64,000 nt of DNA from Protula sp. h YS-2021 (Eukaryota; Annelida; Polychaeta; Sabellida; Serpulidae). This document shows, in pieces, positions 1 to 12,336 of this stretch; position 1 is the stretch's first letter; every line of letters begins with the position of its first letter. Location of the stretch: assembly GCA_949752745.1 (NCBI GenBank), contig OX457027.1, positions 89,301,720 to 89,365,719 on the forward strand, read 5' to 3'. The position numbers were made by a program, and so were the translations under genes. The notes beneath the pieces are model-generated. The model made no database searches and had not been told where the DNA came from. It was given only the letters and a program-made list of their open reading frames with translations.

Positions 1-110
1 GTGACGTCATAATCCAAAAGTGTGTTGACAAGAACTGATCCTTTGAACACGTGGCGATAGGATCTGTCTTTGTCTCCCTTTCGGGCACCTGTTCCTTTTG
101 AGGCGGCCAT
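1..110 (-). CDS. First coding exon of an unrecognised gene, cut by the window edge
   Basis: Reading the minus strand from the ATG at 110-108 gives 36 codons without a stop, continuing off the window. The ATG has a strong Kozak context (CAAGATGGCC). The predicted start is MAASKGTGARKGDKDRSYRH, basic and polar, followed by a more hydrophobic stretch ending near LLDYDV. I see no signal peptide and no splice donor before the edge. Composition and start context look like a real N-terminal exon rather than a chance frame, but I do not recognise the family. The upstream side (111 onward) would be its promoter; no TATA box is evident there. Confidence 0.45.
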   Translation of the reverse strand, partial: MAASKGTGARKGDKDRSYRHVFKGSVLVNTLLDYDV

Positions 111-3100
111 CTTGTATTTTACACAGATATCACAGCAGCAAGCGACTTCTGACTAAGGTTTCAGTGGCATATCTGGAACAGACGTGATATGACGCATATT
201 TATTTCACCAGTTTCTTATCAGGGCACACACGAATCTCGTTGCGGGCGGGGGGGAGGGGTGGGCGGGGGGGGGGGCGCTCGCTTTCACATTGATTGCGAT
301 CCGCGCCCAAACGACGCAAGCGGTGTGCGGAGGAAGGCTAATAGAAAGGAGACAAGGAACAAACCCGTGAGAAATGTATGCGCGACTTGTTGCCCCCCCC
401 CTCCCGGCCCCCCAGCCCCATTTTCATTGTTCGCGGACATCAGTGTCGAAACAACCCCACCACTTCTTTATGGAAAACTGAATGAAATACGACCCCTTAC
501 GAAACTGGCACTCCAGGTGAACAAGGCCTCTCCCGAAGAAGTTTTCTCTGCACCTCCTCCCACCCACCCCCTCCACTTTTTGGCTCCAGCATGGCGACAT
601 TATGCAACCGAGTGCCCCTCTCCTCTCCCGCCACGGGAAGATGTGCACATCAATCAATTAAAATTGCCACAAATACCTGGCATTGACTTGCATAAGTTGT
701 TTGGTTTTTTTCAATATTTTGCATATTTTACACCAACCAATTTCGCTTTGCAGATAATGTGTACGACATATAATCTGACAATTACAATTTTCGGCATTCA
801 TTTTACTGTGCATTAAAACCCAATTTGCGGTTTTTATTTGTTGGTAGTTTGAAAGCTTTAGAATGTACTAGGGTTTGGTGTCAACATCCTCCTAGCCCCA
901 TACTGAAGACCTCTCCTATTTGATAATCGGGGGCGGGGGACGGGTTTGATTATTATTCTATTTCGATGAAGCTTGCAGCTCTATTGTTTTCTTTGATTTA
1001 AATGGAGTTTAATTTTCTGATGCTTGAGAACGATATCGGGAGGGGGGGGGGGGGGGGTACGACGACGCTACCACATTTTTTATTTAGAGACATTTCTCAT
1101 ATACCTAACAATCTTTTGTTTTTCAAAAGTTTTCAAAAATTTTCAAAAGAAAATTTGAAATTTAAAAAAGATTTTAACGTTAACGAAATGGAATGGGCGT
1201 CGCGTGGAGTATCGCTTGATTTGATACTATACCAGATTTCTACCCCCACCCCTTCCCCCTCCCCTCCCCCTTCCATCGCCCTCCCCCTCCCCCCAAATGG
1301 GCGGCGCGTGGAGTATCGCTTGACTTGATAATATGCCAGATTGCTACCCCCCCCCCCCCCCCGACCCCCAAATGCGACATTGAAGGCAGGCCAATCTTGA
1401 TATACCCTTATCACGCACCTACTGATATGTAACTCCATTAACATATTGTGTTTAAATGTAAGCAATAAGTTTAATTAAATTAAATTTTACGCTGACGGCC
1501 TCAGGGACCGAAAGAATGGCGCAATTAAAATCATTGAGTGAAATGATACATAATTTGAAGAATACGAAATCTAAATATTTTTGTCAATACTAGTCTTTCG
1601 AAAAGGCGCCGGATTTATTTTCACGCAGTCACTCTATCTTTTTTCCTGGTGTATATTTAGTTGTCTTTTTCCGGAGGGGGGGGGGCATTCATTACCCCCT
1701 TTTGTAACGAAATTGAAACTCAATGCGGAGTTACCCCTCTCTTTTGGACACGCATGGTAACAGATTCCAACCGAAGTGCTCCTCCCCCCTCCTCCACCAC
1801 CACCTTAGGCTTTCTTCTTGCTTTGTTGTTGTTGTTGTTTTTTTTTTTTGTATCGAAGATCCGGTATTGGAAAGTGACCTAAAGTGAACCAAAGGCAAGC
1901 CAATCCCCCCCCCCCTCTCCTCACAACCACAATTTGTCTAAACAAAAAAAAAAAAACAAAAAAAAAAAAACTCGCCCGTCGTTTGTTGTCACCACGCGTC
2001 AACGCTTCATATTTTTATCTTTTCTGTCACAATTTTTAATGCGGTCTAGGTGGAAAAGGGAAGCTCTGCGTGCGTCTTTGGCAGGCTGCATGATATGCTA
2101 TCACGGCAGGTAATGTTTCAGCCGTCTTTGTAAAATAATCACGCCACTTCCCCAAGTATCGCAAAGTTACAAAGACAAACATCCTTTATTTCTCTCAAAA
2201 TATATTTATGTATTTTATAAGTGAGAAAAAAAAACAGAGGAAAAAGATAAGCGGACTTGTGGTAAAGGCTTCTATTTCAAACATTTATAATCTTGAAAGC
2301 GGGAAGAAACAATCGACATGCAATCGGCATCAAATAGACAAAAAAAATGTCCATTGATGTTTTGTTTTGTTCGAAAGTCACATTATTATCGCTCGATTAA
2401 AAAACAGTGTTGATATTTAAGACTTTGAACCAAACTGGTTTTAAATGTTTATTTCGAGGTTTCCACAAAATCGGTGTAATTCTTACCACTGATTTTAGAT
2501 ATGAATTTTGTAGGCTTATGGTGACAACAAAACAGTCTAAAGATGCCTATTTAAACATAATTTCTATTAAAACAAAGCTTTTTAGAGGATGTTCCCTTTA
2601 AAGGTATTTGAGTGGGATAAAGAGTAAACTGTCATTACGACGTCACAGAATCATGGGGTGTCATAGACCTTGTTATTGGCGGGCATCTCTCATTTTTAAT
2701 TGCCGTCATACGTAGATAATATGCGGGTGGTTGCGGAGAAACATGACATTACACATGATGTATTGGCAGTCTCTGACTGACTTCTTGGGACTCATGAACC
2801 TCGTTATTAAATTTGCTGCGGATGTCACATTACTGATAGAGTTGCCTGGAGTTGTGTAAAGGTCATTTCACACCTATAACCAGGAAAGGAAGCGGGAACG
2901 GATCAGAACACTCCACGGAGATTACTCTCCTTTAGAGTGGATTTTGGGGGTAAACTGAAAGGTTGCAAACCGGTCCGAGCCGCTTTTTAATGTTTTATCA
3001 GGCTCAGATTGAGAGTTTTCGATTCGGCAACTCGATTTTGCATATTGTGCAAGTGCACCTTTTACAAATATTTGTCTTGTTTATAAGCCAACTTGTTTTG

Positions 3101-4142
3101 TAACTGGGCCTTTTGAAAATATTTTAATTAATTTGATAACATTTATTTATTTATTTTTGGAGGCTCTACGGTTTCTGATTGGTTCATATGAAGCGACTAT
3201 TTTTTTTAATTTATCGTCTTTTTACTGTGTTTTTAGATCACATTTGGAATGCATAGGGACCGTTTCAGTGCTGGATTAGGATAGCATCAGTCCAGGCGGC
3301 GAGTGAGAAAGATGCCCCTCAACCCCCCCCCCCCCCCCCCCCCCACCCAACGAAATTGTTCGCATCATCAATCCCCCCACCAGAGAGCGTGCGGCCCCTA
3401 GGCGCTAACTTTGTATATCCTATGTGTTAATACGGCACTGGACAGTCCATAAGTATGTATAAGTAAACTTTTTGCGATTTTGACACCACCCCTGTTGTGG
3501 TGCGCAAAGGGTATACATTGAAACTACCCCCCTCCCCTCCACCCCACCCCTTCCCTAATGCTGCGGGTGCCTCTGTCCCTCAGCCTGACTCCAAATAAAA
3601 AAAAAACCGAGCTTCATTCACCCTGTAATGAAAATATCGGAGTTCATTTTTCAATTAAGCACAGCCAAGTCAACATGGTGCCTGCATTGCATTTCATATC
3701 AACAGTAAGATGGAAGATGTCTACTTCCAAACAGGACGCCCTTTGTGTGAAGTAAAAGAGTATATCTCTGTGTGTACAGGGTGTCGTGATAAGAAAACGA
3801 AGGCATCTTTTAATCATGCAGGTCTTTGTATAAATGGCTATTTTTGTTTTGGAATCTTAATCGCACTATTGCTTTATTTTCATTTTGAAATTTTAGTAAC
3901 CGTAAACATAACCAGTTCCAAAGTGGAAAAAATATTTCAGATGCGCTATAGTTGTAGCATCTCCAAACTAGAACAAAGGCACCAAGGGGGGAAGGATGGA
4001 CCCATTTCTTCTCCATTGTTGCGGCTACGTCAACCCTTTTTATGGCAAATAATAATAATAATAATTATAATAATAATAATAATAATAAATAATAATATCA
4101 ATAAATAATAATAATAATATAATACTAAATAAACGAATAAAT
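111..4142. other. Intergenic, no supportable gene
   Basis: This stretch holds no open frame that looks protein-like. It contains many poly-C or poly-G tracts (near 246-275, 1041-1057, 1350-1362, 3324-3343), poly-A/T runs near 1841 and 1944-1970, and an AAT/ATA microsatellite from about 4047 to 4148 into which the next element has inserted. The open frames that exist here are mostly Pro/Gly-rich products of the homopolymers. Confidence 0.6.
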
Positions 4143-4148
4143 AATAAT

Positions 4149-5060
4149 AGTAGTAGGAAAAGGCCGGTTCTGCGTCAATCAATCATCAGTCACGTGACTA
4201 ATGAAAGGCCAATGAAATCAATGAAGACAATGAAGCCCCGCCCACTTTCTGTCTATCACCTGTCAATCATCGTGACGTCATGAATCACATGACATATGAA
4301 AAGCCAATGAAATCAATGAAGACAATGAAGCCCCGCCCACTTTCTGTCTATCACCTCTCAATTATCGTGACGTCATGAATCACGTGACCAATGAAAAGCC
4401 AATGAAATCAATGGAGACAATGAAGCCCCACCCACTTTCTGTCTATCACCAGTCAATCATCGTGACGTCGCATCCCTCATATCTATTTTTAGACTGGGGA
4501 AATTTTACAACATTTATGTTAAGTAACTTTTTAAAAAGGGTGCTAACTTTCGTTATTCTTGGTCGATTTGCATGAAAATTTCACTGTTTGATTCAGTTTT
4601 ATATCTAGTTTTGTTATAAAGTAGTCATGGGCTATTTACGCAGCTGGCTGTATGCATTTTTGTCACATGCCGCCATGTTAACTTTGTAAAAAATTGTGAA
4701 AACTTTCGTTATACTTGGTCGATTCGAATGAAAATTTCACTGTTTGATTCGGATTTATGTAAAGTTTTGTTATAAAGTGATTACAGGCTATTTGCACAGC
4801 TTGCTGTATGCATATTTGTAAGATGCCGCTATTTTAACTTAAAAGTGAGATAACCTTCGCTATACTTGGTCGATTTACATGAAAATTTCACTGTTCGATT
4901 CAGTTTTGTATCTAGTTTTGTTATAAAGTGGTCAGAAGGCTATATGCATGCCGCCATTTTAACTTTGTAAAAAGTGAAAAATTGGGATAACTTCCGTTAG
5001 AGTGGACCTATTTGAATGAAAATTTCACCATTGGATTCAGTTTGATGTTTTAGTTTACAG
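4149..5060. repeat. Left terminal inverted repeat, with internal tandem copies
   Basis: The outer part carries about three copies of a roughly 110-bp block (AATGAAATCAATGAAGACAA, then a CCCGCCCAC-type core, then TGACGTCA). The inner part, from about 4545 to 5060, carries about four copies of a roughly 150-bp unit with the phrase TTGGTCGATT and GAAAATTTCACTGTT. The right repeat has fewer inner copies, so the two ends are homologous but unequal in length. Confidence 0.75.
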
Positions 5061-5129
5061 CAGTTTGCATAGGTGGTTGTTGGAATGGCGCGCGCCCACC
5101 ATTCAAACATGTGTTTGAATTATTTTGTA

Positions 5130-5300
5130 GGAACATATTACGTCAAACTATTGTTCAACAAGTTGTTTAACAATCGTACAACAATTGTTCAACAAGCTGT
5201 TGTTCAACATGTTAAGCATGTTGTTGAACAAGTTGAACATGCTCAACATGTTGTTTAACATGTTGTTCAACATGTTGTTGTTCAATATGTTGTAGTTCAA
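5130..5300. repeat. Palindrome-rich TTGTTCAACA repeats
   Basis: A dense run of short units built from GTTGTTCAACA and CAACATGTTG. Each unit is close to its own reverse complement, so the stretch can fold into many small hairpins. It lies between the left inverted repeat and the 3' end of the element's gene. A shorter related stretch (AACTTGTTAAACAACA) is near 6258-6285 at the other side. Confidence 0.7.
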
Positions 5301-5458
5301 GCAATTGATGGAACAATAGCAGTCAGTTCAGAAAAAAAACAAGACATATGTTAAATAGTTTTATTAATACACTTAAATACACACAGCTTAAATCTATAAC
5401 AATATAATAACATTTGTTGATTTACAAAGTCTTTGTTATAAAGTTCAGTCAAATAAGT

Positions 5459-6196
5459 CTATTTTGCTTCATCTGCTTCACTCTGTTCACTGTCATCCAT
5501 ATCACTTTCTTCGTCGCTGCTTTCATCTTCCTCCTCCTCATCTAGAACCTCTTCAAAGAATGCATTGTTTCTTCTTATAGCCGCCTTTAGTGCCTTTGAA
5601 TACTCATAATGTTTTTCATCAACAAGATAATAAAAGTCTTCTAAAATGGTTTGATAATGTTCTTTTTGTTCTAGACGTTGGGTATATTTGAACAGTCTCA
5701 TAAACAGTTGTTAAAGTCGACGCTTATAAATGGGTCGAAAGTCATCACTTGCTATTTCACGCGCATCTTCAAGATCTTGTTGTTCATATTCTGAAACCTT
5801 TTCTTGAAATTTGGTATCATATTCATCGTAGACTTCTTGAACCATATCATACCAAACAGAGTCTGTTTCTGACTCACTTTCAGAGTCTGTTTCTGACTCA
5901 CTTTCAGAGCTGCTGTCATCATCATCTTCAAAACAATGTTTCATATGTTTGAACAAAGCTTCTTGACTGTTGTATAACGCACCACATTCTGTACAAGCAT
6001 GTGCATTCTTTTCAGTCATGTTTACGGTTTGACTTTCCATAGAAGACTCCTCTAAAGTTTCAGTGATAGGTAGTTTTACAGGGTTTTCCATATCTATCTC
6101 CAATTCTTCTTCTTCTGACGTGTGAGCATCCTTTAAGTGCCTTTTAAGACTCTGTGGCCAATTGTAAGATTTCAAACAAATGTTGCATTTATACAT
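5459..6196 (-). pseudogene. C2H2 zinc-finger protein of a Polinton-type element, interrupted by an in-frame stop
   Basis: Frame 6196 to 5711 encodes 161 residues. They begin with a classic C2H2 finger (CNIC, 12 residues, HLKDAH), followed by a second finger (CTECG then HMKHC), a Ser/Glu/Asp acidic tract and a helical segment. A TAA at 5713-5711 stops this frame. Translation in the same frame resumes, with an ATG at 5701, for 80 residues of helical then strongly acidic sequence ending at 5459. The same frame and continuous composition suggest one gene of about 245 codons with a single nonsense change. From memory, similar finger-plus-helical proteins accompany Polinton integrases in invertebrates. 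A poly-A signal (AATAAA on the minus strand) lies about 100 nt downstream. The role is probably DNA binding or regulation; both halves could also be short separate proteins. Confidence 0.6.
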
Positions 6197-6279
6197 CCTT
6201 TCGGTTCAACATACACTTTTCAAATGATAAAAAAGCCTTTAAACATAGCTTTATATACAACTTGTTAAACAACATACTG

Positions 6280-6883
6280 AACATGTTCAATTTTCATGAA
6301 ATTTTCATGTAAATCGATCAAGAATAGCGAAAATTATCTCACTTTTAAGTTAAAATGGCGGCATCTTACAAATATGCATACAGCCAGCTGTGCAAATAGC
6401 CTGTGATCACTTTATAACAAAACTTTATATAAAACTGAATCAAACAGTGAAATTTTCATGCAAATCGACCAAGAATAATGAAAGTTATCACACTTTTTAA
6501 AAAGTTACTTAACATAAATGTTGTAAAATTTCCCCAGTCTAAAAATAGATATGAGGGGGTGTGACGTCACGATGATTGACTGGTGATAAACAGAAAGTGG
6601 GTGGGGCTTCATTGTCTCCGTTGATTTCATTGGCTTTTCATTGGTCACGTGATTCATGACGTCACGATAATTGAGAGGTGATAGACAGAAAGTGGGCGGG
6701 GCTTCATTGTCTTCATTGATTTCATTGGCTTTTCATTGGTCATGTGATTCATGACGTCACGATGATTGACAGGTGATAGACAGAAAGTGGGCGGGGCTTC
6801 ATTGTCTTCATTGATCTAATTGGCCTTCCATTAGTCACGTGACTGATGATTGATTGACGCAGAACCGGCGTTTTCCTACTACT
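6280..6883. repeat. Right terminal inverted repeat of the 2.7-kb element
   Basis: Inverse counterpart of 4149-5060. It contains the AAATCGA/GAAAATTTCAT inner units (about two copies), then three CAGAAAGTGGG-type blocks each with TGACGTCA, and ends TTTTCCTACTACT. It is shorter than the left repeat because it has fewer inner tandem copies. Confidence 0.75.
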
Positions 6884-6889
6884 AATAAT

Positions 6890-9800
6890 AATAAATAATA
6901 ATACTATAATAGTAATAATAATAATAAATAAATAATAATAAAATAATAATAATAATAAGAAGAAGAAGCAGAAAAGAAGAAGAAGAAGAAATACTAAAAA
7001 TAAAAATAAATAAATACAGTAATGAAGAAATAATTTAAAAATTATTACATCATCAACAATTTCAATGCGATCTTAAAAGATGCACAAAATAACCCGTAGA
7101 ACAAGAAGGTAGACACAGCTTGGTCCGTTATCGCGTCTCTTATTTTATGAAGAAGGAATAATTAGAACAATTAGGGACAATTATACACCCACGTTCCTTG
7201 GAAAAAGCTGAGACAGAAAAGAAGAATTAGAATGGGTAGTTGTAGTCTAGAATAAATAAAATGTTTTTATTATTATTTTTTTTTTTTTTGGCTGTTTATA
7301 TGTTTGCTTGTTTTTGTTGTTTTTATTGAAGTTTTTTTGAACACGCTTCAGTGCAATGACCTGAAATGTAAGCCAAGCAAATCAACCTTCCCACACCGAG
7401 TCGCATTCTGAAGCTGATTTCCTTCAATTGAACCCAAACAAAAATGGATAATAAAAGCTTTTTTTCCTGCTGCCAGAAAATTGCATAAGAATTTATTTAA
7501 CCCACGAATATGCATTAATCAGGCTCAAGACTTACTTCAGTAATTTACTGCAGTTGAAAGCCTCTACTGTTTCCATAATTGTGAAAATAATTGAAGTTAA
7601 AATATAGATTTGCTTTGGAATGCTCCTGAAAAGGGTTCTATCCACGTGACGACATATTACATTATTTGTTTTTTCACCAGTTGACAAATATTACAAAAGG
7701 TAAAGGTCATGTCATTATTTCAAAAGAAGAAGTGTTGTATGTTGTAGATAATTCCACAGTGGCATTTACAGCATGTCATGCAATTAGCCTTGTTATGTAC
7801 GCAAGGTCACATTACGTTCACAAGGTCAGTGTCATTGTGTCACCTGTAACACTATAGCGCCATCTATCAACGCAGTTATCAGATCTTATCTAGCCTTTGT
7901 TATATAATGAAATATAGAATTAAAAAATTATCTTCTTAACCGATGATTAAAGTTTTTTTTATAAATTTACATTGCTCTTTTTTCATTAAAATGATCGCTT
8001 CGTGTAGTGACTGTGCTTGGCTCACAATGTCTTGCTGTCTACGTCAGATGTCAAAAATTAAGTCGTATATCTTTAAAATAAATGGGCGGGGCTGGAATAT
8101 AAGACAAGGATTTTTTGCTTGTGATTTACTGATTATTCAGAATGCGACCTCGATCCTTTATTTATAGAAGTCGATTTAAAAGATGTCCGTGGATATTGTG
8201 CCAAGCCATAAGAACAGAGACAATGTTGAAAGTGCTATGAACTCATTTTAGTATATAATTTTACCCAAATCGATTTGCTGCACATATTATTGTATTTTTC
8301 AAAATTTAGCCAAACCACGAAGAAAATACAATGAACATTCAGGTAAAAATCCAAAACAATCGGACCAGAACTGTAGGAAGAGTAGCATTTAAAAAAGGAC
8401 TCACACACACACATACGCGCACACATACACACGACGTACAGACACACGCACGCACATCACAGGCAACAAATTCTCACAAATGACTAGTATAGCCCAGCGA
8501 CGATCTGAAATTTAATATGGACGCCTATTTTGTCTGCAATAACGGTACACCAACGAAATGATGCACAGGGACAGCGGTGGGGCGTAGTGGGCTCACACCC
8601 CCCCCCCTTCCCCTCCCCGACCCCAGGTTTTGCTTCAGCTCTCAACGCATTATCCTCAAAGCGTCAGGATTTTTCTCTTTTAATTTGTTGTCTTATCTGT
8701 CTTTTAAAAAAATGCATGCTTCACCATGCGACTACTTTCAAACTGGGGCCAAATGTTTTCTTTTTTGTTTTGCCTATTGGAGATAATTAAAGCCTTCGCC
8801 ATAACACACGTTTGTGGAGCATTTCCCTCAAGCGACGCGAACAGGTTTGATTATAGTTTGATGTATGCCGTCTCAAATTACAAGCTGTTTGGAGAATACA
8901 AAAGGGCGTATGACTCAGTTTGAAATATCGTAAATTTTCTCTTCCTTTTCAATGCAAAGAGGACAATTTAGATTCATTTTCACCCTCAGAATAAACATAA
9001 GTGTTATATATGGCAGTTATAGCATAAACTGACGAAGAATTAGAATAATTTATTTTAATTTCAATAGTTCAAATCAAAACCTTTTGAATGGTTAGCGCCC
9101 CCCTCCCCTCACCCCCTCCTCCCCCCACCACTGCTGTCATAATACGGACTCGCATGTGCTAGTCCTTTAGGTAAGAAAGGGTTTACAGTTCACAGTGAAT
9201 GGAGACCATCATTCGATAGAACCAAAAGGGGTCTTATTTAGAAATGGTTTTAATTCAGAAACCATTTTATAATGGGATCAAATGACAACGCAAATATTCA
9301 AAGCGGGTTTACTGCGAAGGTGATTGTAATTTAAATATGGTCTAACAGAGATGTCCTGCCGCGTTGTCATCCAACAACCAACCTCCGTCTCGTGTGTTAT
9401 TACACCTTTTTACGCCACAGACCCACTGGGGATTTCGCAAAAAGGGTACTCATAAACTGAGGGACTATTTTTTAAAGTATCCATCCGCCCTGTGTTTATA
9501 CCTAACAAATAAATCTTTCAGAGGTCATCTGTTTTATAACAACGGGTTCCGTATTTTAGCACATGCCATCTTCGTTATATTTGGGATGAGTAGGATGTTT
9601 TCGTTTCTGAGTTCCTTTAATCTAAAACTGGGCTAAATTATAATCTGCAAAAGGATGGAGCTACTCCCATCTTCAGATTTCTGCAGCTTAACCATAATCT
9701 TTGTTTGTAATACAGTAAAAAAAAAAAAAAAACAAACAAACAAAAAAAAACAAACAAAAAAAATGAACAAAATAAGTGAAAACCCTCGTACTAAAAGCGT

Positions 9801-10059
9801 GGGTCGAAAAATCTTATTTAAAACTAAAGTCTTAAGTGATAAATAAGCCGCCTAGTTGTCGGCTTGGTGGTTCTTTACAACGCTTAGCGCTTATAAACGC
9901 GTTGACCTTTCGTACACAATTGCCTTTTGAAGAGATTTTCGGAGCTATTTTTTACCTATTTCAAAATATACCAATTTATCTATTTAAAGCCTTGGTTTGT
10001 GACTTGTGCAAAAATATGAGAGTCATGAAGAATCTTAATTGACTTGCAGATAGGCATAG
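6890..10059. other. Intergenic, no supportable gene
   Basis: AT-rich microsatellite (AAT and AAG units) to about 7010, then unremarkable sequence. An AC-rich stretch lies near 8402-8455, C-rich tracts near 8600 and 9100, and an A-run with AAC units near 9715-9765. No coding exon could be supported on either strand. Confidence 0.55.
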
Positions 10060-10560
10060 ACCAGCACGGAAAGAATGACACATTTACGATCTGTCACAAA
10101 TATTACGATCTGCCACTAGTATTATGGTCTCGCTGCAGTATTACGATCTGCCACCAGTACTGTTATTTACCACCAGTGTTGCGATCTACCAGCATTATTG
10201 CCATCTGCTACCACTATCCTCCAGTAGTATTAGGATCAGTATATCCATAAACCAGTATTAGGCATAGCTGTCGGTAGCACGTCTCCCACCAGTATTACGA
10301 TCTGCTACCAATATTACGATCTCCACCTGCCACTATTACAATCTCCTATCAGTATTACAACCTCCTCTCAGTATTAGGATCTCCTACCAGTAGCACGATC
10401 TCCCACCAGTATTACGTTCTCCTACCAGTGTTGCGATTTCATATGAGTATTACGATCTCGTGCCAGTATCACGATCTAGATCCTATCAGCATTATGATCT
10501 CCTGCCAATATTACGATAGTTCACTCGTGTTGCGATGTGTTACCAGTGTGACAATCTGCC
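10060..10560. repeat. Degenerate short tandem repeat (CCAGTATTACGATCT-type)
   Basis: About twenty imperfect units of roughly 18-25 bp, each with a variant of ACCAGTATTACGATCTCC. Units are strongly diverged, which suggests an old array. No open frame of interest. Confidence 0.7.
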
Positions 10561-10599
10561 ACCGGTATGGCAGTCTCCTTTCCGTAGCAGTGCCAGAAC

Positions 10600-10935
10600 A
10601 TAAGGGCATTAATTGTTCCTAATTGCGGTGCCAGAGCATAAGAGTATTGTTGCTGATTGCGGTGCCAGAGCATAAGGGCAATGTTCCTGATTGCGGTGCT
10701 AGAGCACAAGGGTATTGTTTCTGACTGCGGTGCCAGAGCATAAGAGTATTGTTGCTGATTGCGGCGCCAGAGCATAAGGGCACTGTTCCTGATTGCGGTG
10801 CTAGAGCACAAGGGTATTGTTCCTGATTGCGGTGCCAAAGTATGAGGGCATTGTTCCTGACTGCGATGCCAGAGCATAAGGGCATTGTTCCCGATTACCT
10901 TGCCAGAGCATAAGGGCATTGTTCCTGATTGCGTT
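10600..10935. repeat. 34-bp minisatellite
   Basis: About ten units of 34 bp around the core GGTGCCAGAGCATAAGGGCA followed by TTGTTCCTGATTGC. Because the unit is stop-free on the minus strand it creates 88- and 132-residue open frames there; these are repeat artefacts, not genes. Confidence 0.85.
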
Positions 10936-11369
10936 GATAAATAAGTATAAAGAAGACTTTATGATTATTTCAAGGATGACAGTTTCGAGGTTCGATAGGC
11001 GCCGGATGTTTTCTGGGTGAATCGCTCGCGAAATCGCAAACTAATATGCCTGTGTTTATTACTGCTTTGACATTGAGCTGACTAACGGCGCTGTGTTCAG
11101 ACTACTAACCTATCTAAATGCCATTTCTTGACTATAAATCATTTCACAAAAAACGTTGTTGATGCATAGTTAAAAGCTCTCGATTTTTTTTTTGTGCATA
11201 ACAGGTCGCGCTCGGAAATAATAAGAAGTACCATACTGATTTAATAAAGGTCGTGATCCTTGGCCAGTGATTTTATGTTTATAACAAAAAAAAACTGTCA
11301 ATAAATTTCTGGGCTCCTTCAATTTGTGTTTTCTCTTTTCTGTTCGTGTTCTGCTATCTCTTCACATGC

Positions 11370-11620
11370 TTTTTCCTGTCTCTTCACATGCCTTCTAAGC
11401 TCTCTGCACATGCTTTCTGCTATCTTTGCACATGCTTTTGACTATCTTTGTACGTGCGTTCTGTTATCTCTGCACATGCCTTCTGCCATGTCTGCACATG
11501 CTTTCTGCTATCTTTGCACACGCTTTTACTATCTTTGTACATGGGTTCTGCTATCTCTGCACATGCTTTCTGCTATCTTTGTGCATGCGTTCTCGCTGTG
11601 GGCATGTGTTGCAACGCTAC
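11370..11620. repeat. Short minisatellite (TTCTGCTATCTTTGCACATGC)
   Basis: About eleven imperfect units of 21-25 bp built on CTGCTATCTTTGCACATGC. The array is open in several frames and gives Cys/His/Ser-rich spurious translations. Confidence 0.8.
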
Positions 11621-12336
11621 AGCAGAAAATCTCTTTTTTCTCCTTTCTGATACCGGCAGGATAAGTCACCGCTGCACATTCACCGCCGACCCCGGTATTC
11701 CCAAAAGTTAACTGTCCAGTTAACCGAACTCCCTGAACGGAAAATCGATTGATTTAGCTATGTCACGCAGCTAATTTTAAGTGGATTTTTTTTGTCTATT
11801 ACAAATAAAAACCCTCCAAGTAGTCTCTGAATTTGGTCCTGCGTTTTCTAAACGGTTAATCCACGCGATGACAAAAGTGACAGGAGCTGAAGCCTCGATT
11901 CATGGAGTGTAAAGATCCAACCAGACTGCTAAGCTTGTTCTTTCTTTATCCACCAGCAAAAGTAAAAATAAACACACGCACTCACCACAGAGTCTTAACT
12001 GAGCTGTTTTTGAAATTAAAATATACACAGAGGAGGGAGTTTTCTGTTTCGGCATTTGCGGACATTTGCGAATGCCCAAGTTCGCCATTCCCCCCCCCCC
12101 CCCCCCCCCCCCGCCGTATTCCCCGACCACCATGCCTATCTTGCGGAAGCATGCCTTACGAGATGAGTGATACGAAAATGGGATGCTTTACGAGGAGAGG
12201 GTATGGAAATGAGACGCTTTTTAAAGTTTATTTTTCGCGTAAAACTTTTCTTAAAATACACTTTAGTGAATTAAATTATTGTATTTTAATGAAGGAAGTT
12301 TGGAAATATTTTAGGTTTTTTTGCAATAAGGTTTAA

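Larger units (their letters stand above)
4149..6883. mobile_element. Non-autonomous Polinton-type element with long terminal inverted repeats
   Basis: The left end AGTAGTAGGAAAA at 4149 is matched in inverse orientation by the right end TTTTCCTACTACT finishing at 6883. The inverted similarity continues inward for several hundred bases, including GGTTCTGCGTCAATCAATC and blocks with TGACGTCA. Both sides are flanked by AATAAT (4143-4148 and 6884-6889). That fits the 6-bp target duplication of Polintons, although the surrounding AAT microsatellite makes the match weak evidence. The terminal motif is nearly that of the full-length Polinton at 44704. Only one gene, on the minus strand, lies between the repeats. 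No polymerase or integrase is present, so any movement would need helper proteins. Confidence 0.8.

Noticed and set aside
10521..10919. Minus-strand frames with MLWHRNQ repeats
   Set aside because: Translation of a 34-bp minisatellite, open in more than one frame.
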